Source: Streptomyces ambofaciens ATCC 23877 (GTDB lineage: Bacteria; Actinomycetota; Actinomycetes; Streptomycetales; Streptomycetaceae). From it: DNA of 64,000 nt. Made by a program: the position numbers and the translations under genes. The stretch covers positions 5,195,001 to 5,259,000 of the forward strand of contig NZ_CP012382.1 of the NCBI RefSeq assembly GCF_001267885.1, read 5' to 3'. Within the stretch, counting starts at the first letter, position 1. The number at the start of each line of letters is the position of its first letter. Positions 35,009-42,767 of this stretch are shown in pieces. The notes below the pieces were generated by a model. That model saw only the letters and a program-made list of their open reading frames with translations. It made no database searches and was not told the origin of the DNA.

Positions 35009-35749
35009 GTGTCTGTGACTCCCCGGCGCCGAATCCGCAGAGTCGCTCTGATGGGCGCGGTGTGCGCCCTGGTGGTGACGGGCGGAGGGCTGACGGGATG
35101 CAGTAGTGGCGAGGACCCCGACGCGGGCACCAACGGCGTGGGCAAGCTCCCGGCCGACAAGATCCACGCCAAGACCCGCACGGTCGCCGGGACCGCCCGG
35201 GCGGTGCACCTGCACGGCTCCGTGGAGGCCGGCGGGAGCACGTACCGCCTCGACATGCGGCTGAAGCCCGAGGGCGGGACCGGATCGGTCGCCGCCGAGG
35301 GGACGACGTTCGGGCTGCTGCGCGTCGGCGAGCAGCTCTTCCTCAAGGCCGACGCCGGTTTCTGGAGCCATGACGGCGGCGACGCCAAGGCCGCCGAGAA
35401 GCTGGCCGGCAAGTACGTGAAGGTGCCGGAGAGCGACCCCGTCTTCAAGAAGTTCAGCGGCTTCACGGACAAGGACGTCCTCCTCGGCGGTCTGCTGACC
35501 CTGCACGGCACGGTGGAGACGGACGGCCGCCACGAGCAGGCGGGCGTGCGCACCGTCCGGATCACCGGCGACGAGGGCGCCGGCGGCACACTGGACGTCT
35601 CCCTGGAGGGCACGCCGTACCCGCTGCGCCTGGTGCGGGCGGGCAGCGCGGGCACGCTCAGCTTCTCGGACTGGAACCGGGACTTCGCGCTCGAGGAGCC
35701 GGGCAAGGACGAGACCCTGGACTACGGCGGCCAGCTGCCGACCTCCTAG
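35009..35749 (+). CDS. LppX/LprAFG-like lipoprotein
   Basis: 246 aa. The basic N-terminus and hydrophobic core end in the lipobox LTGC (Cys about residue 31), followed by SSGEDPDAG. The mature domain is a beta-rich fold (VHLHGSVEAGGSTYRLDMRL, EGTTFGLLRVGEQLFLKAD, then a C-terminal YPLRLV, LSFSDWN). It resembles the LppX_LprAFG lipoprotein family, which in mycobacteria carries lipids across the envelope; the ligand here is unknown. GTG 35009 has GAAAGG upstream. It is divergent from the MgtE-like gene and is a single gene. Confidence 0.78.
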   Translation: MSVTPRRRIRRVALMGAVCALVVTGGGLTGCSSGEDPDAGTNGVGKLPADKIHAKTRTVAGTARAVHLHGSVEAGGSTYRLDMRLKPEGGTGSVAAEGTTFGLLRVGEQLFLKADAGFWSHDGGDAKAAEKLAGKYVKVPESDPVFKKFSGFTDKDVLLGGLLTLHGTVETDGRHEQAGVRTVRITGDEGAGGTLDVSLEGTPYPLRLVRAGSAGTLSFSDWNRDFALEEPGKDETLDYGGQLPTS

Positions 35750-35777
35750 CGGCCGCCGACCCGCGCCCGGGGCGGTG

Positions 35778-36290
35778 CTAACGCCTCTTGCGGCGCTTGA
35801 GCAACAGCCGCGGCAGCCCGGCCGGCGCCGGCTCCCGCGTCGTGGCCGGGCTCGGCAGCGGCGCCTCGGCCAGGGAGCCGTCCGGAAGGGGTGCCGTCGC
35901 CCCCGTCGGCTCCAGACGCAGCACCCGGCACTCGCGGGCCCAGCGGTCGGTCATCGCCTCGCCGTCCGGGGCGTTCAGGCGCTTGCCCTTGAGTTCGGCG
36001 ACGGCCGCCTGCCAGGCCTCGGAGCCGGACGGCAGCTCCACGACCCGGGCCGCCCAGGAGACCAGCCGGCCGCCCTTGTCCTTGCTGCGCACCGTCACCT
36101 CGGCCGCGGCGCCGTCGGCCAGTCCCGGCAGCGGCTGCTCGCCGGGGCCGTCGCCGACGACGAGCGCGGCGCCCTCGTGCCAGACGTGCCACAGCGCGCG
36201 GGCGGGCGCCCCGGCCCCCCTGACCCAGATGAGGCCGGACTTCTTGGTGGCCTCCTCGACGAGGGCCTGGTCGAGCAGCTCGCTTGTCAT
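35778..36290 (-). CDS. Hypothetical protein, possible split-barrel fold
   Basis: 170 aa, cytoplasmic. Seen: LVEEATKKSGLIWVR, ARALWHVWHEGAALVVGDGPGEQPL, then VTVRSKDKGGRLVSWAARVVEL and a Pro/Arg/Lys-rich C-terminus (LLLKRRKRR). The run of short beta strands and the WHVW-GAALVV pattern suggest an FMN-binding split-barrel-like fold, but the call is weak. The start at ATG 36290 is supported by TAGGCT six bases upstream, again without a ribosome site. It lies just upstream of corA on the same strand, 33 bp away. Confidence 0.7.
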   Translation of the reverse strand: MTSELLDQALVEEATKKSGLIWVRGAGAPARALWHVWHEGAALVVGDGPGEQPLPGLADGAAAEVTVRSKDKGGRLVSWAARVVELPSGSEAWQAAVAELKGKRLNAPDGEAMTDRWARECRVLRLEPTGATAPLPDGSLAEAPLPSPATTREPAPAGLPRLLLKRRKRR

Positions 36291-36296
36291 GCGGTC

Positions 36297-36302
36297 AGCC
36301 TA
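36297..36302 (-). promoter_or_regulatory. -10 box of a leaderless promoter for the 36-kb hypothetical gene
   Basis: Minus-strand TAGGCT, six bases (GACCGC), then the ATG at 36290. The box lies between the stop of corA and this start. Confidence 0.5.
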
Positions 36303-36323
36303 TCCAGGAGCCCCGCGGCGGGC

Positions 36324-37439
36324 TCAGAGCCAGCCGTTGCGCTTGAGCGTGCGGTGGATGCCCAGACAGAGGCCGACCGTGATGGACAGGACGAGGGGGT
36401 AGCCGAACTTCCAGTGGGTCTCCGGCATGTAGTCGAAGTTCATGCCGTACACCCCGCACACCATCGTCGGTACGGCGATGATCGCCGCCCACGAGGTGAT
36501 CTTGCGCATGTCCTCGTTCTGCGCCACGGACGCCTGGGCGAGGTTGGCCTGGAGGATCGAGTTCAGCAGCTCGTCGAAGCCGACGACCTGTTCCTGCACC
36601 CGCGCCACGTGGTCGGCGACGTCCCGGAAGTACTTCTGGATCTCCGGGTCGATCAGCCGCATCGGCCGCTCGCTGAGCAGTTGCATGGGGCGCAGCAGCG
36701 GCGCCACCGCCCGCTTGAACTCCAGCACCTCGCGCTTGAGTTGATAGATCCGCCCGGCGTCCGTGCCGCGCGGCGCGCCCTTGCGGCCCGGCGAGAAGAC
36801 CTCCGTCTCGACCTCGTCGATGTCGTCCTGCACCGCGTCGGCGACCGCGATGTACCCGTCGACGACGTGGTCGGCGATGGCGTGCAGCACCGCCGAGGGC
36901 CCCTTGAGCAGCAGCTCGGGGTCGTCCTGGAGCCGGTGGCGCAGCGCGCGCAGCGAGCCCTGCCCGCCGTGCCGGACGGTGATGAAGAAGTCCCGTCCGG
37001 TGAAGCACATGACCTCGCCGGACTCGACGACCTCGCTGTTGGCGGTGAGTTCGTCGTGGTCGACGTAGTGGATGGTCTTGAAGACCGTGAACAGGGAGTC
37101 GTCGTAGCGCTCGAGCTTGGGCCGCTGGTGAGCCTGGACGGCGTCCTCCACGGCCAGCGGGTGGAGGCCGAACTCCCGGGCGATGCCCGCGAATTCGTCC
37201 TCGGTGGGCTCGTGCAGGCCGATCCACACGAACCCGCCGTCACGGCGCACCTGGCGCATCGCCTGGTGCGGGCCGAGCGGCGTGTCCGTCTCGACGCGCG
37301 CGCCGTCGCGGTAGACGGCGCAGTCGACCACCGCGGAGGCGGTCGCCGGGTCGCGGGTGGTGTCGTAGACGCCACTGTCCTTGCGCAGGGAGACGCGGGA
37401 CGGGCGGACCGCGGCGCGCAGGTCACGGATCATCGACAT
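36324..37439 (-). CDS. corA: CorA family magnesium/cobalt transporter
   Basis: 371 aa. The large N-terminal cytoplasmic domain (about residues 1-310; GFVWIGLHEPTEDEF, DALHAIADHVVDGYI-like VVDGYIAVADAV) is followed by two C-terminal membrane helices. The pore signature Gly332-Met333-Asn334 (YGMNFDYMPE) ends the first helix. CorA forms pentameric Mg2+ channels. ATG 37439 has AAGGAG upstream. It is separated by a 511-bp region from the SUFU gene. A second Mg2+-related gene (MgtE-like) lies 2 kb away, as in M. tuberculosis (Rv1232c, Rv1239c). Confidence 0.93.
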   Translation of the reverse strand: MSMIRDLRAAVRPSRVSLRKDSGVYDTTRDPATASAVVDCAVYRDGARVETDTPLGPHQAMRQVRRDGGFVWIGLHEPTEDEFAGIAREFGLHPLAVEDAVQAHQRPKLERYDDSLFTVFKTIHYVDHDELTANSEVVESGEVMCFTGRDFFITVRHGGQGSLRALRHRLQDDPELLLKGPSAVLHAIADHVVDGYIAVADAVQDDIDEVETEVFSPGRKGAPRGTDAGRIYQLKREVLEFKRAVAPLLRPMQLLSERPMRLIDPEIQKYFRDVADHVARVQEQVVGFDELLNSILQANLAQASVAQNEDMRKITSWAAIIAVPTMVCGVYGMNFDYMPETHWKFGYPLVLSITVGLCLGIHRTLKRNGWL

Positions 37440-37768
37440 GGCAGGCTCCTTCGCGACGGGCAGCGAACGGCGCCGGTGACGGGTGGAACCACCCGGAATG
37501 AGGACGTCCTGACCGTACGTGCTCGGCACGTCCACAAAGCGGGGTGCACCGCACCGTCGCGGTGGCCGACTTCGCTGCTGATTCAGCTGCTGACCGGATC
37601 GATCGATCGGATCAGGCAAAACGAGACGAAGTGCTCTTCCGAACGACGGCGCGCGGGTGAGGGGGAGCGGCGGTGGCGAGGAGCCGGAGCAGCTGCATCA
37701 GCGGCCGGAAGAGCGGGTGGTACTGCACGGTCGACTTCGGTCCATGCCAGCCCCACCTCCTCCGGCCG

Positions 37769-37823
37769 GTCCCTCGTGAGGGACGATCGATTCCCTCTGT
37801 TTGGGAGGGTTCCCCGTAGGGGA
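37769..37823. repeat. Three consecutive short hairpins
   Basis: GTCCCTC-GT-GAGGGAC (37769-37784), CCCTC with GAGGG (37793-37809) and TCCCC-GTA-GGGGA (37811-37823) follow each other within 55 bp. All share C/T-rich left and G/A-rich right arms, so alternative pairings between them are possible. Confidence 0.5.
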
Positions 37824-37938
37824 GTCTTCAGGCGTCGGGGTCGTGATCGCGACGCTTCTGCGTGCTGCCCCGAACGCTGGCCAGAGTACCAGTCACGTGA
37901 CGTGTCAAGGCGCCGCTTTGCCGCTTCCCTACGAGTTC

Positions 37939-37944
37939 TATGCT
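37939..37944 (+). promoter_or_regulatory. -10 box of a leaderless promoter for the SUFU gene
   Basis: TATGCT, six bases (CGCCGC), then the ATG at 37951. No Shine-Dalgarno. Confidence 0.55.
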
Positions 37945-37950
37945 CGCCGC

Positions 37951-38547
37951 ATGGCTGATGTTCTCCCTCTGGTCGAAGCCCGGTTGCTGAGCGCGCTGGG
38001 CGAGCCGGACGCACGCGCGGCGGTCACCTTCCTCGGCACCGACCGCATCGAGGTGCTCCGCTTCCCGGGCGGCGGCCAGGAGGGCGACGTCGTCCGCTAC
38101 GCCACGCTAGGCATGTCGTCCCAGCCCATGGCGGACCCCACGGCGGTGCTCGCCGACCCGGTCCAGGGCCCCCGCGCCGAGCTGGTCCTCTCCGTCCGGG
38201 CCGGTCTCGCCGACACCGACAAGGTGCTCCGCCCGCTCGCCGTGCTGGCAGCGTCGCCGCAGGTCGAGGGCGTGGTCGTGGCGCCCGGCGCCTCGCTGGA
38301 CGTCGGTGAGCCGCTGTGGCCCGGCGCCCCGTTCACCTCGGTCCTGGTGGCCGAGCCGGGCGGCCTGGTCGAGGACCTGGAACTGGACGCGCCGCTGGAC
38401 GCCGTACGGTTCCTGCCGCTGCTGCCGATGACGCAGAACGAGGCCGCCTGGAAGCGCGTGCACGGCGCGCAGGCGCTCCAGGAGCGCTGGCTGACGCACG
38501 GGACGGACCTGCGCGATCCGTCCCGCAGGTCCGTCCCGCTGGAGTGA
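37951..38547 (+). CDS. Suppressor of fused (SUFU) domain protein
   Basis: 198 aa, cytoplasmic, single SUFU-like domain. Landmarks: VVRYATLGMSSQPM, RAELVLSVRAG, VVVAPGASLDVGEPLWPGAPFTSVLV and FLPLLPMTQNEAAWKRVHGAQALQERW. The family includes animal SUFU and many bacterial proteins, some of which are immunity proteins in polymorphic-toxin loci. No toxin gene is next to it here, so a housekeeping or orphan role is likely. The start follows TATGCT by six bases (leaderless). A small hairpin follows the stop. Confidence 0.85.
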   Translation: MADVLPLVEARLLSALGEPDARAAVTFLGTDRIEVLRFPGGGQEGDVVRYATLGMSSQPMADPTAVLADPVQGPRAELVLSVRAGLADTDKVLRPLAVLAASPQVEGVVVAPGASLDVGEPLWPGAPFTSVLVAEPGGLVEDLELDAPLDAVRFLPLLPMTQNEAAWKRVHGAQALQERWLTHGTDLRDPSRRSVPLE

Positions 38548-38563
38548 CGGAACTCACCGCGTG

Positions 38564-38580
38564 CCGCCGGTCCCCGGCGG
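38564..38580. terminator. Short hairpin between the SUFU and MFS genes
   Basis: CCGCCGG and CCGGCGG arms with a TCC loop between convergent genes, followed by repeated TCGGCGG units. Weaker than the other hairpins in the window. Confidence 0.45.
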
Positions 38581-38604
38581 TCGGCGGTCGGCGGACGTCG
38601 GCGG

Positions 38605-39825
38605 TCAGTCGGCGAAGACCGTGACCTTGTCCTCGGTCGCGTGCCCGGGCTCCAGCACTTGGGGGAGGGTGAGCGCGCGACGCCGTACGACGACCACGAC
38701 CGCGCCCAGGACGGCGGTGACCGCCGCGACCACGAACGGGATGTGGACGTCGGTCCACTCCTCGATCTTCGGCGCGAAGTAGGGCGCAGCGGCCGCGGCG
38801 AACCAGCGCACGAAGTTGTAGCCCGCGCTCGCCACCGGTCGCGGCGCGTCCGAGACGCCGAGGGCCAGCTCGGTGTAGACGGTGTTGTTCACGCCGATGA
38901 AGGCGCCGGACAGGATCGTGCAGACGATCGCCGTGGTGTGGTCGCCGTAGCCCAGCACCAGGACGTCGGCCGCGAGCAGCACCAGCGAGCCGCCGAGCAC
39001 CTTCAGCGAGCCGAAGCGCTTCTGCATGCGCGGCGCCACGAGGACCGAGAAGACGGCGAGCAGGACGCCCCACGCGAAGAACACGGCGCCCGACTTGTAC
39101 GGGGACATGTTCAGCACGAACGGCGTGAAGGCCAGCACGGTGAAGAACGTGTAGTTGTAGAAGAACGCCGAGATCGCCGCGGAGGCGAGGCCGCCGTGGC
39201 CCAGCGCCCTGAGGGGGTCCAGCAGGGAGGTCCTGCGGGCCGGCTTCGGCTGTTCCTTCAGGAACACCGTGATGCAAAGGAAGCCGATCGCCATCAGGAA
39301 CGCGGTGCCGAAGAACGGGTAGCGCCAGCTGGCGTCGCCCAGCAGCGCGCCCAGGAGCGGCCCGCAGGCCATGCCGAGACCGAGGGCGGACTCGTAGAGC
39401 AGGATCGCCGCGGCGCTGCCGCCGGCTGCCGCGCCGACGATGACGGCGAGGGCCGTGGAGACGAACAGCGCGTTGCCGAGGCCCCAGCCGGCCCGGTATC
39501 CGACGAGCTGGCCGACCGTGTCGGAGGTGCCCGCCAGGCCCGCGAAGACGACGACGAAGGCCAGGCCGAGCAGCAGCGTCCTGCGTCCGCCGATGCGGCT
39601 GGAGACGAAGCCGGTGACCAGCATCGCCAGGGCGGTGATGAGGAAGTACGAGGTGAACAGGAGGGAGACCTGGCCGGCGCTCGCGTCCAGGCCCTTGGCG
39701 ATGGACGGCAGGATCGGGTCGACGAGTCCGATGCCCATGAAGGCCACGACGGACGCCCCGGCGGTCGCCCACACCGCCTTGGGCTGCCGCAGGATGCCGT
39801 CGGCACTCGCGTCGAAGGGGTCCAT
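38605..39825 (-). CDS. MFS transporter (probable drug efflux)
   Basis: 406 aa, twelve predicted membrane helices. Motif A-like loop FVSSRIGGRRTLLLG follows helix 2 and a helix-5 segment is rich in Gly (ACGPLLGALLG). The Arg/Gln/Pro/Lys-rich central loop (LKEQPKPARRTSLLDP) divides the halves. This layout is typical of the DHA1 drug:H+ antiporters. ATG 39825 has GAGGAG upstream. The promoter region holds two inverted repeats at 39870-39904 that look like operators for a MarR- or TetR-type repressor, though no such regulator is adjacent. Confidence 0.88.
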   Translation of the reverse strand: MDPFDASADGILRQPKAVWATAGASVVAFMGIGLVDPILPSIAKGLDASAGQVSLLFTSYFLITALAMLVTGFVSSRIGGRRTLLLGLAFVVVFAGLAGTSDTVGQLVGYRAGWGLGNALFVSTALAVIVGAAAGGSAAAILLYESALGLGMACGPLLGALLGDASWRYPFFGTAFLMAIGFLCITVFLKEQPKPARRTSLLDPLRALGHGGLASAAISAFFYNYTFFTVLAFTPFVLNMSPYKSGAVFFAWGVLLAVFSVLVAPRMQKRFGSLKVLGGSLVLLAADVLVLGYGDHTTAIVCTILSGAFIGVNNTVYTELALGVSDAPRPVASAGYNFVRWFAAAAAPYFAPKIEEWTDVHIPFVVAAVTAVLGAVVVVVRRRALTLPQVLEPGHATEDKVTVFAD

Positions 39826-39869
39826 GCTTGCTCCTCTACGAGACATGGTTGGTGTTTACACATAGTAAG

Positions 39870-39904
39870 TTAGCTCGGCTAATTGATGCAACATACATCT
39901 AATT
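39870..39904. promoter_or_regulatory. Operator-like inverted repeats upstream of the MFS gene
   Basis: TTAGC-TCG-GCTAA (39870-39882) is a perfect 5-bp-arm palindrome. Directly after it AATTGATG-CAACATA-CATC(T)AATT (39881-39904) forms a second, imperfect one. Both lie in an unusually AT-rich patch 45-80 bp upstream of the MFS start. Confidence 0.55.
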
Positions 39905-40038
39905 CTTGCCGGTCGGCCCGGTCGACTTGGCCGACCCGACCCGGCGGCCCGGTACCGGCGCCCGGCCCGACGGGCCCTTCCGCCCGGATGGGTGATCGTC
40001 CTTGACGTGGGCGGGTGCGGGTAGGACCGTGGGGCTCT

Positions 40039-40680
40039 ATGAGGGGCGAACCCAGTTGCCCGAAGTGTGGTGGCCGGGTCAGGGCTCCCGGCCTCTTCGC
40101 CGATTCCTGGCAGTGCGACCTGCATGGGACCGTGCATCCGCTGCAGCCCGTGCTTCCGCCCAGCGTCGAGGCGCTCGGCGTCGTGGTGCACCGCACGCAG
40201 GTGCCGGTCTGGATGCCGTGGCCGCTGCCGGTCGGCTGGCTGTTCACCGGTGTGACCTGCGCGGGCGACGACCGCAGCGGCGGCCGGGCGACGGCCGTGG
40301 CCTGTTCCGGACCCGGTCCCCTCGGGGGCATGGGCGAGCTGATCCTGATCGCCGAGGAGCTCGGCGTCGGTCTCGGGGCACGGTACGCGGGCATCGACGC
40401 CCCCGACCCCGGGCCGTACCTGAACGTCGAGAAACCGCCCCAGGCCAAGGTGCTGGCCGCGGGCCGTCCGACCCCCCTCTGGCACGTCTCCGGCGCGCCC
40501 GCCGACCGGGCCGTCTTCGCCGGCGAGGCCCTCGGCATGTGGCTGTGGGCCGTCGTGTGGCCGGAGCGGTCGGGGCTGCTGATGTACGAGGAGCTGGTGC
40601 TGACCGATCTGCGGGACGCGGGCGCCGAGGTGGACCTGGTGCCGTGCGGGGCGCTGTCGCCGCGCCTGCTCCAGCCGTAG
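40039..40680 (+). CDS. Conserved protein with N-terminal zinc ribbon (DUF6758-like)
   Basis: 213 aa. The N-terminus MRGEPSCPKCGGRV with a later Cys-His (WQCDLHGTVHPLQ) looks like a CxxC...C-x-x-H zinc ribbon. The remainder (WMPWPLPVGWLFTGVTCAGDD, PGPYLNVEKPP, LWAVVWPERSGLLMYEELVL) is soluble and Pro/Trp-rich and I recognise no enzyme motif. ATG 40039 has no good ribosome site; GTAGGACC lies 12-20 nt upstream. Divergent from the MFS gene. The family name is tentative and the function unknown. Confidence 0.72.
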   Translation: MRGEPSCPKCGGRVRAPGLFADSWQCDLHGTVHPLQPVLPPSVEALGVVVHRTQVPVWMPWPLPVGWLFTGVTCAGDDRSGGRATAVACSGPGPLGGMGELILIAEELGVGLGARYAGIDAPDPGPYLNVEKPPQAKVLAAGRPTPLWHVSGAPADRAVFAGEALGMWLWAVVWPERSGLLMYEELVLTDLRDAGAEVDLVPCGALSPRLLQP

Positions 40681-40784
40681 GCGCCGGCTGCCGGGGCCGG
40701 ATGCCGCGAGGCGGTGGATGCCGGACGGCTGGAGGCCGCGGACGCCGGGTGCGGGACGCGCCCGGAGGCGGGAGGTGCCCGAGG

Positions 40785-40837
40785 CCTGGCCGCCGGATGC
40801 CTGGCCGCCGGATGCCTGGCCGCCGGATGCCTGGCGG
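40785..40837. repeat. 15-bp tandem repeat, three copies plus a partial
   Basis: CCTGGCCGCCGGATG is repeated at 40785-40799, 40800-40814 and 40815-40829, then breaks off as CCTGGCGG. Copies are identical. There are no spacers, so this is not a CRISPR array. Confidence 0.8.
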
Positions 40838-41098
40838 TCGCGGATGCCGGATGCCCGGAGGCGGTGGGTGCCGGGAGGTGTCGGATGGCGGCACGGTCGT
40901 GACCGGCGCGGTCGAGCGCGGCACCGTCCGCGTCGGCGAGCCGGGAGGCCGTGGGTGCGGGGAGGCGCCGGGTGGCGGGTGCCGGGGGTGCGCTGTGCGG
41001 CGGGGTCTCGGGGCGGGTGCGTGGAGGGACGTCGGGCGGCGGGTACGTAGGGGGCGCAGGGCCGCTTCGAGTGTGACGGCGGTGGTTCGAGTTCCGGT

Positions 41099-41104
41099 TA
41101 TCCT
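41099..41104 (+). promoter_or_regulatory. Probable -10 box (TATCCT) for the PHP gene
   Basis: TATCCT lies 43 bp before the GTG at 41147, with GGAG nine bases before the start codon. A TGACGG at 41074-41079 could be part of a -35, with a rather long spacer. Confidence 0.4.
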
Positions 41105-41146
41105 TGAGCGTCCCTGTCCGTCCCGTCACCGCTTGGAGTCAGCGTC

Positions 41147-42004
41147 GTGCGCATCGATCTGCACACCCACTCCACCGCGTCCGACGGCACGGACACCCCG
41201 GCCCAGCTGGTGCGCAAGGCCGCCACGGCCGGTCTTGACGTCATCGCGCTGACCGACCACGACACCACCCGCGGCCACGCCGAGGCCGTCGCCGCGCTCC
41301 CCGAGGGGCTCACCCTCGTCACCGGCGCCGAACTCTCCTGCCGGGTCGACGGCGTCAGCATGCACATGCTGGCCTACCTCTTCGACCCCGAGGAGCCCGC
41401 CCTGCTCGCCGAGCGCGAGCTGGTCCGGGACGACCGGGTGCCGCGGGCCAAGGGCATGGTGGCCAAGCTGAACTCGCTGGGCGTGCCCGTCACCTGGGAA
41501 CAGGTCGAGCGCATCGCCGGTGACGGCTCGGTCGGACGGCCGCACGTGGCCTCCGCCCTCGTCGAACTCGGTGTCGTACCCACCGTGAGCGACGCCTTCA
41601 CCGCGGACTGGCTGGCCGACGGTGGCCGGGTCTTCGTACCGAAGCACGAGACCGACCCCTTCGAGGCACTCCGGCTGATCAAGGGCGCGGGCGGGGTCGC
41701 CGTGTTCGCGCACCCGGCCGCCGCCAAGCGGGGCCGCACGGTGCCGGAGGCCACGATCGCCGAGCTGGCCGCCGCCGGACTCGACGGCATCGAGGTCGAT
41801 CACATGGACCACGACGCGGACACCCGGGCACGGCTGCGGGGCATGGCGAAGGAGCTGGGGCTCCTGGTCACCGGCTCCAGCGACTACCACGGCAGCCGGA
41901 AGACCTGCCTGCTCGGCGAGTACACCACGGACCCCGAGGTGTACGGGGAGATCACGCGACGGGCGTTCGGGGCCTTCCCCGTGCCGGGGGCCGGCGGAGC
42001 CTGA
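41147..42004 (+). CDS. PHP domain phosphoesterase (RNase AM / nucleoside 3',5'-bisphosphatase-like)
   Basis: 285 aa. The metal-binding PHP motifs are clear: IDLHTHSTASDG (motif I), ALTDHDT with the following HAEAV, GAELSCR, VFAHPAAAKRG, and a C-terminal SSDYHG. Members such as E. coli YciV hydrolyse 3',5'-nucleoside bisphosphates and trim RNA 5' ends. The substrate here is inferred from family only. GTG 41147 has GGAG upstream. It is followed 52 bp later by a MarC-type membrane protein gene on the same strand. Confidence 0.88.
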   Translation: MRIDLHTHSTASDGTDTPAQLVRKAATAGLDVIALTDHDTTRGHAEAVAALPEGLTLVTGAELSCRVDGVSMHMLAYLFDPEEPALLAERELVRDDRVPRAKGMVAKLNSLGVPVTWEQVERIAGDGSVGRPHVASALVELGVVPTVSDAFTADWLADGGRVFVPKHETDPFEALRLIKGAGGVAVFAHPAAAKRGRTVPEATIAELAAAGLDGIEVDHMDHDADTRARLRGMAKELGLLVTGSSDYHGSRKTCLLGEYTTDPEVYGEITRRAFGAFPVPGAGGA

Positions 42005-42056
42005 GCCCCCCCCGCACGCCCACCTTCCGCTCTCCCGCAAGGCCAACAGCTCACCC

Positions 42057-42662
42057 ATGTTCGACGTCGCCGTCTTCGGCTCCCTCTTCCTGACCCTTTT
42101 CGTGATCATGGATCCCCCCGGGATCACGCCGATCTTCCTCGCGCTGACCTCCGGCCGGCCCGCCAAGGTGCAGAAGCGGATGGCCTTCCAGGCCGTCTGC
42201 GTCGCCGGTGGCGTGATCACCGTGTTCGGTCTGCTCGGACACCAGATCCTGGACTACCTGCACGTCTCCGTGCCCGCGCTGATGATCGCGGGCGGGCTGC
42301 TGCTCCTGCTGATCGCGCTGGACCTGCTGACCGGCAAGACGGACGAGCCGAAGCAGACCAAGGACGTCAACGTCGCGCTCGTACCGCTGGGCATGCCGCT
42401 GCTCGCCGGGCCCGGAGCGATCGTGTCGGTCATCCTGGCCGTGCAGAAGGCCGACAGCGCGACCACGCAGGTCTCGGTGTGGGCGGCGATCCTCGCGATC
42501 CACGTGGTGCTGTGGCTGGTGATGCGGTATTCGCTGCTGATCATCCGGGTCATCAAAGACGGCGGAGTGGTCCTGGTGACCCGACTCGCCGGCATGATGC
42601 TCTCCGCGATCGCCGTGCAGCAGATCATCAACGGTGTCACGCAGGTGATCCAGGGCGCGTGA
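42057..42662 (+). CDS. MarC family integral membrane protein
   Basis: 201 aa with six predicted membrane helices, the standard MarC/NAAT layout (MFDVAVFGSLFLTLFVIMDPPG, then TPIFLALT). A cytoplasmic loop (GKTDEPKQTKDVN) follows helix 3, and the family segment VPLGMPLLAGPGAIVSVI lies after it. MarC proteins are of uncertain function; the multiple-antibiotic-resistance link has been disputed. No strong ribosome site is visible before the ATG. It probably belongs to the PHP transcript. A strong hairpin (42713-42742) follows. Confidence 0.88.
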   Translation: MFDVAVFGSLFLTLFVIMDPPGITPIFLALTSGRPAKVQKRMAFQAVCVAGGVITVFGLLGHQILDYLHVSVPALMIAGGLLLLLIALDLLTGKTDEPKQTKDVNVALVPLGMPLLAGPGAIVSVILAVQKADSATTQVSVWAAILAIHVVLWLVMRYSLLIIRVIKDGGVVLVTRLAGMMLSAIAVQQIINGVTQVIQGA

Positions 42663-42712
42663 GCGGTCGTCCCCGCGCGAGGTGCGCGGGGCCCGTAGGG
42701 GAGTATGCGCAA

Positions 42713-42742
42713 GGCCCCCGCACGGAGTTCCGTGCGGGGGCC
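42713..42742. terminator. Bidirectional terminator (14-bp perfect stem) after marC-like gene
   Basis: GGCCCCCGCACGGA pairs with TCCGTGCGGGGGCC around GT. A second hairpin (CCCCGCGC / GCGCGGGG, 42671-42691) precedes it. Both lie between convergent genes. Confidence 0.75.
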
Positions 42743-42767
42743 GTGTGCTGTGTGCGGGCGGTCCGCG

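Larger units (their letters stand above)
37440..37950. other. Divergent region between corA and the SUFU gene, with clustered hairpins
   Basis: 511 bp without a convincing gene. It contains a CGATCGATCG palindrome near 37600, an AT-leaning stretch, and three consecutive hairpins at 37769-37823 (see repeat entry). It does not resemble the M-box Mg2+ riboswitch. The end carries the TATGCT box of the SUFU gene. Confidence 0.55.
40681..41146. other. GC-rich spacer upstream of the PHP gene, with 15-bp tandem repeats
   Basis: 466 bp without a supported gene. It is dominated by short GC-rich reiterations (GGATGCCGG, CGGGTGCGGG) and the 15-bp tandem repeat listed separately. Its right end carries the promoter of the PHP gene (TATCCT at 41099). 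Open frames here are low complexity and lack ribosome sites. Confidence 0.55.

Noticed and set aside
37440..37950. M-box or other Mg2+ riboswitch controlling corA
   Set aside because: The hairpins do not form the known M-box arrangement and lie over 300 bp from the corA start.
40785..40837. Short tandem repeats as a CRISPR array
   Set aside because: 15-bp units are directly adjacent without spacers and no cas genes are present.
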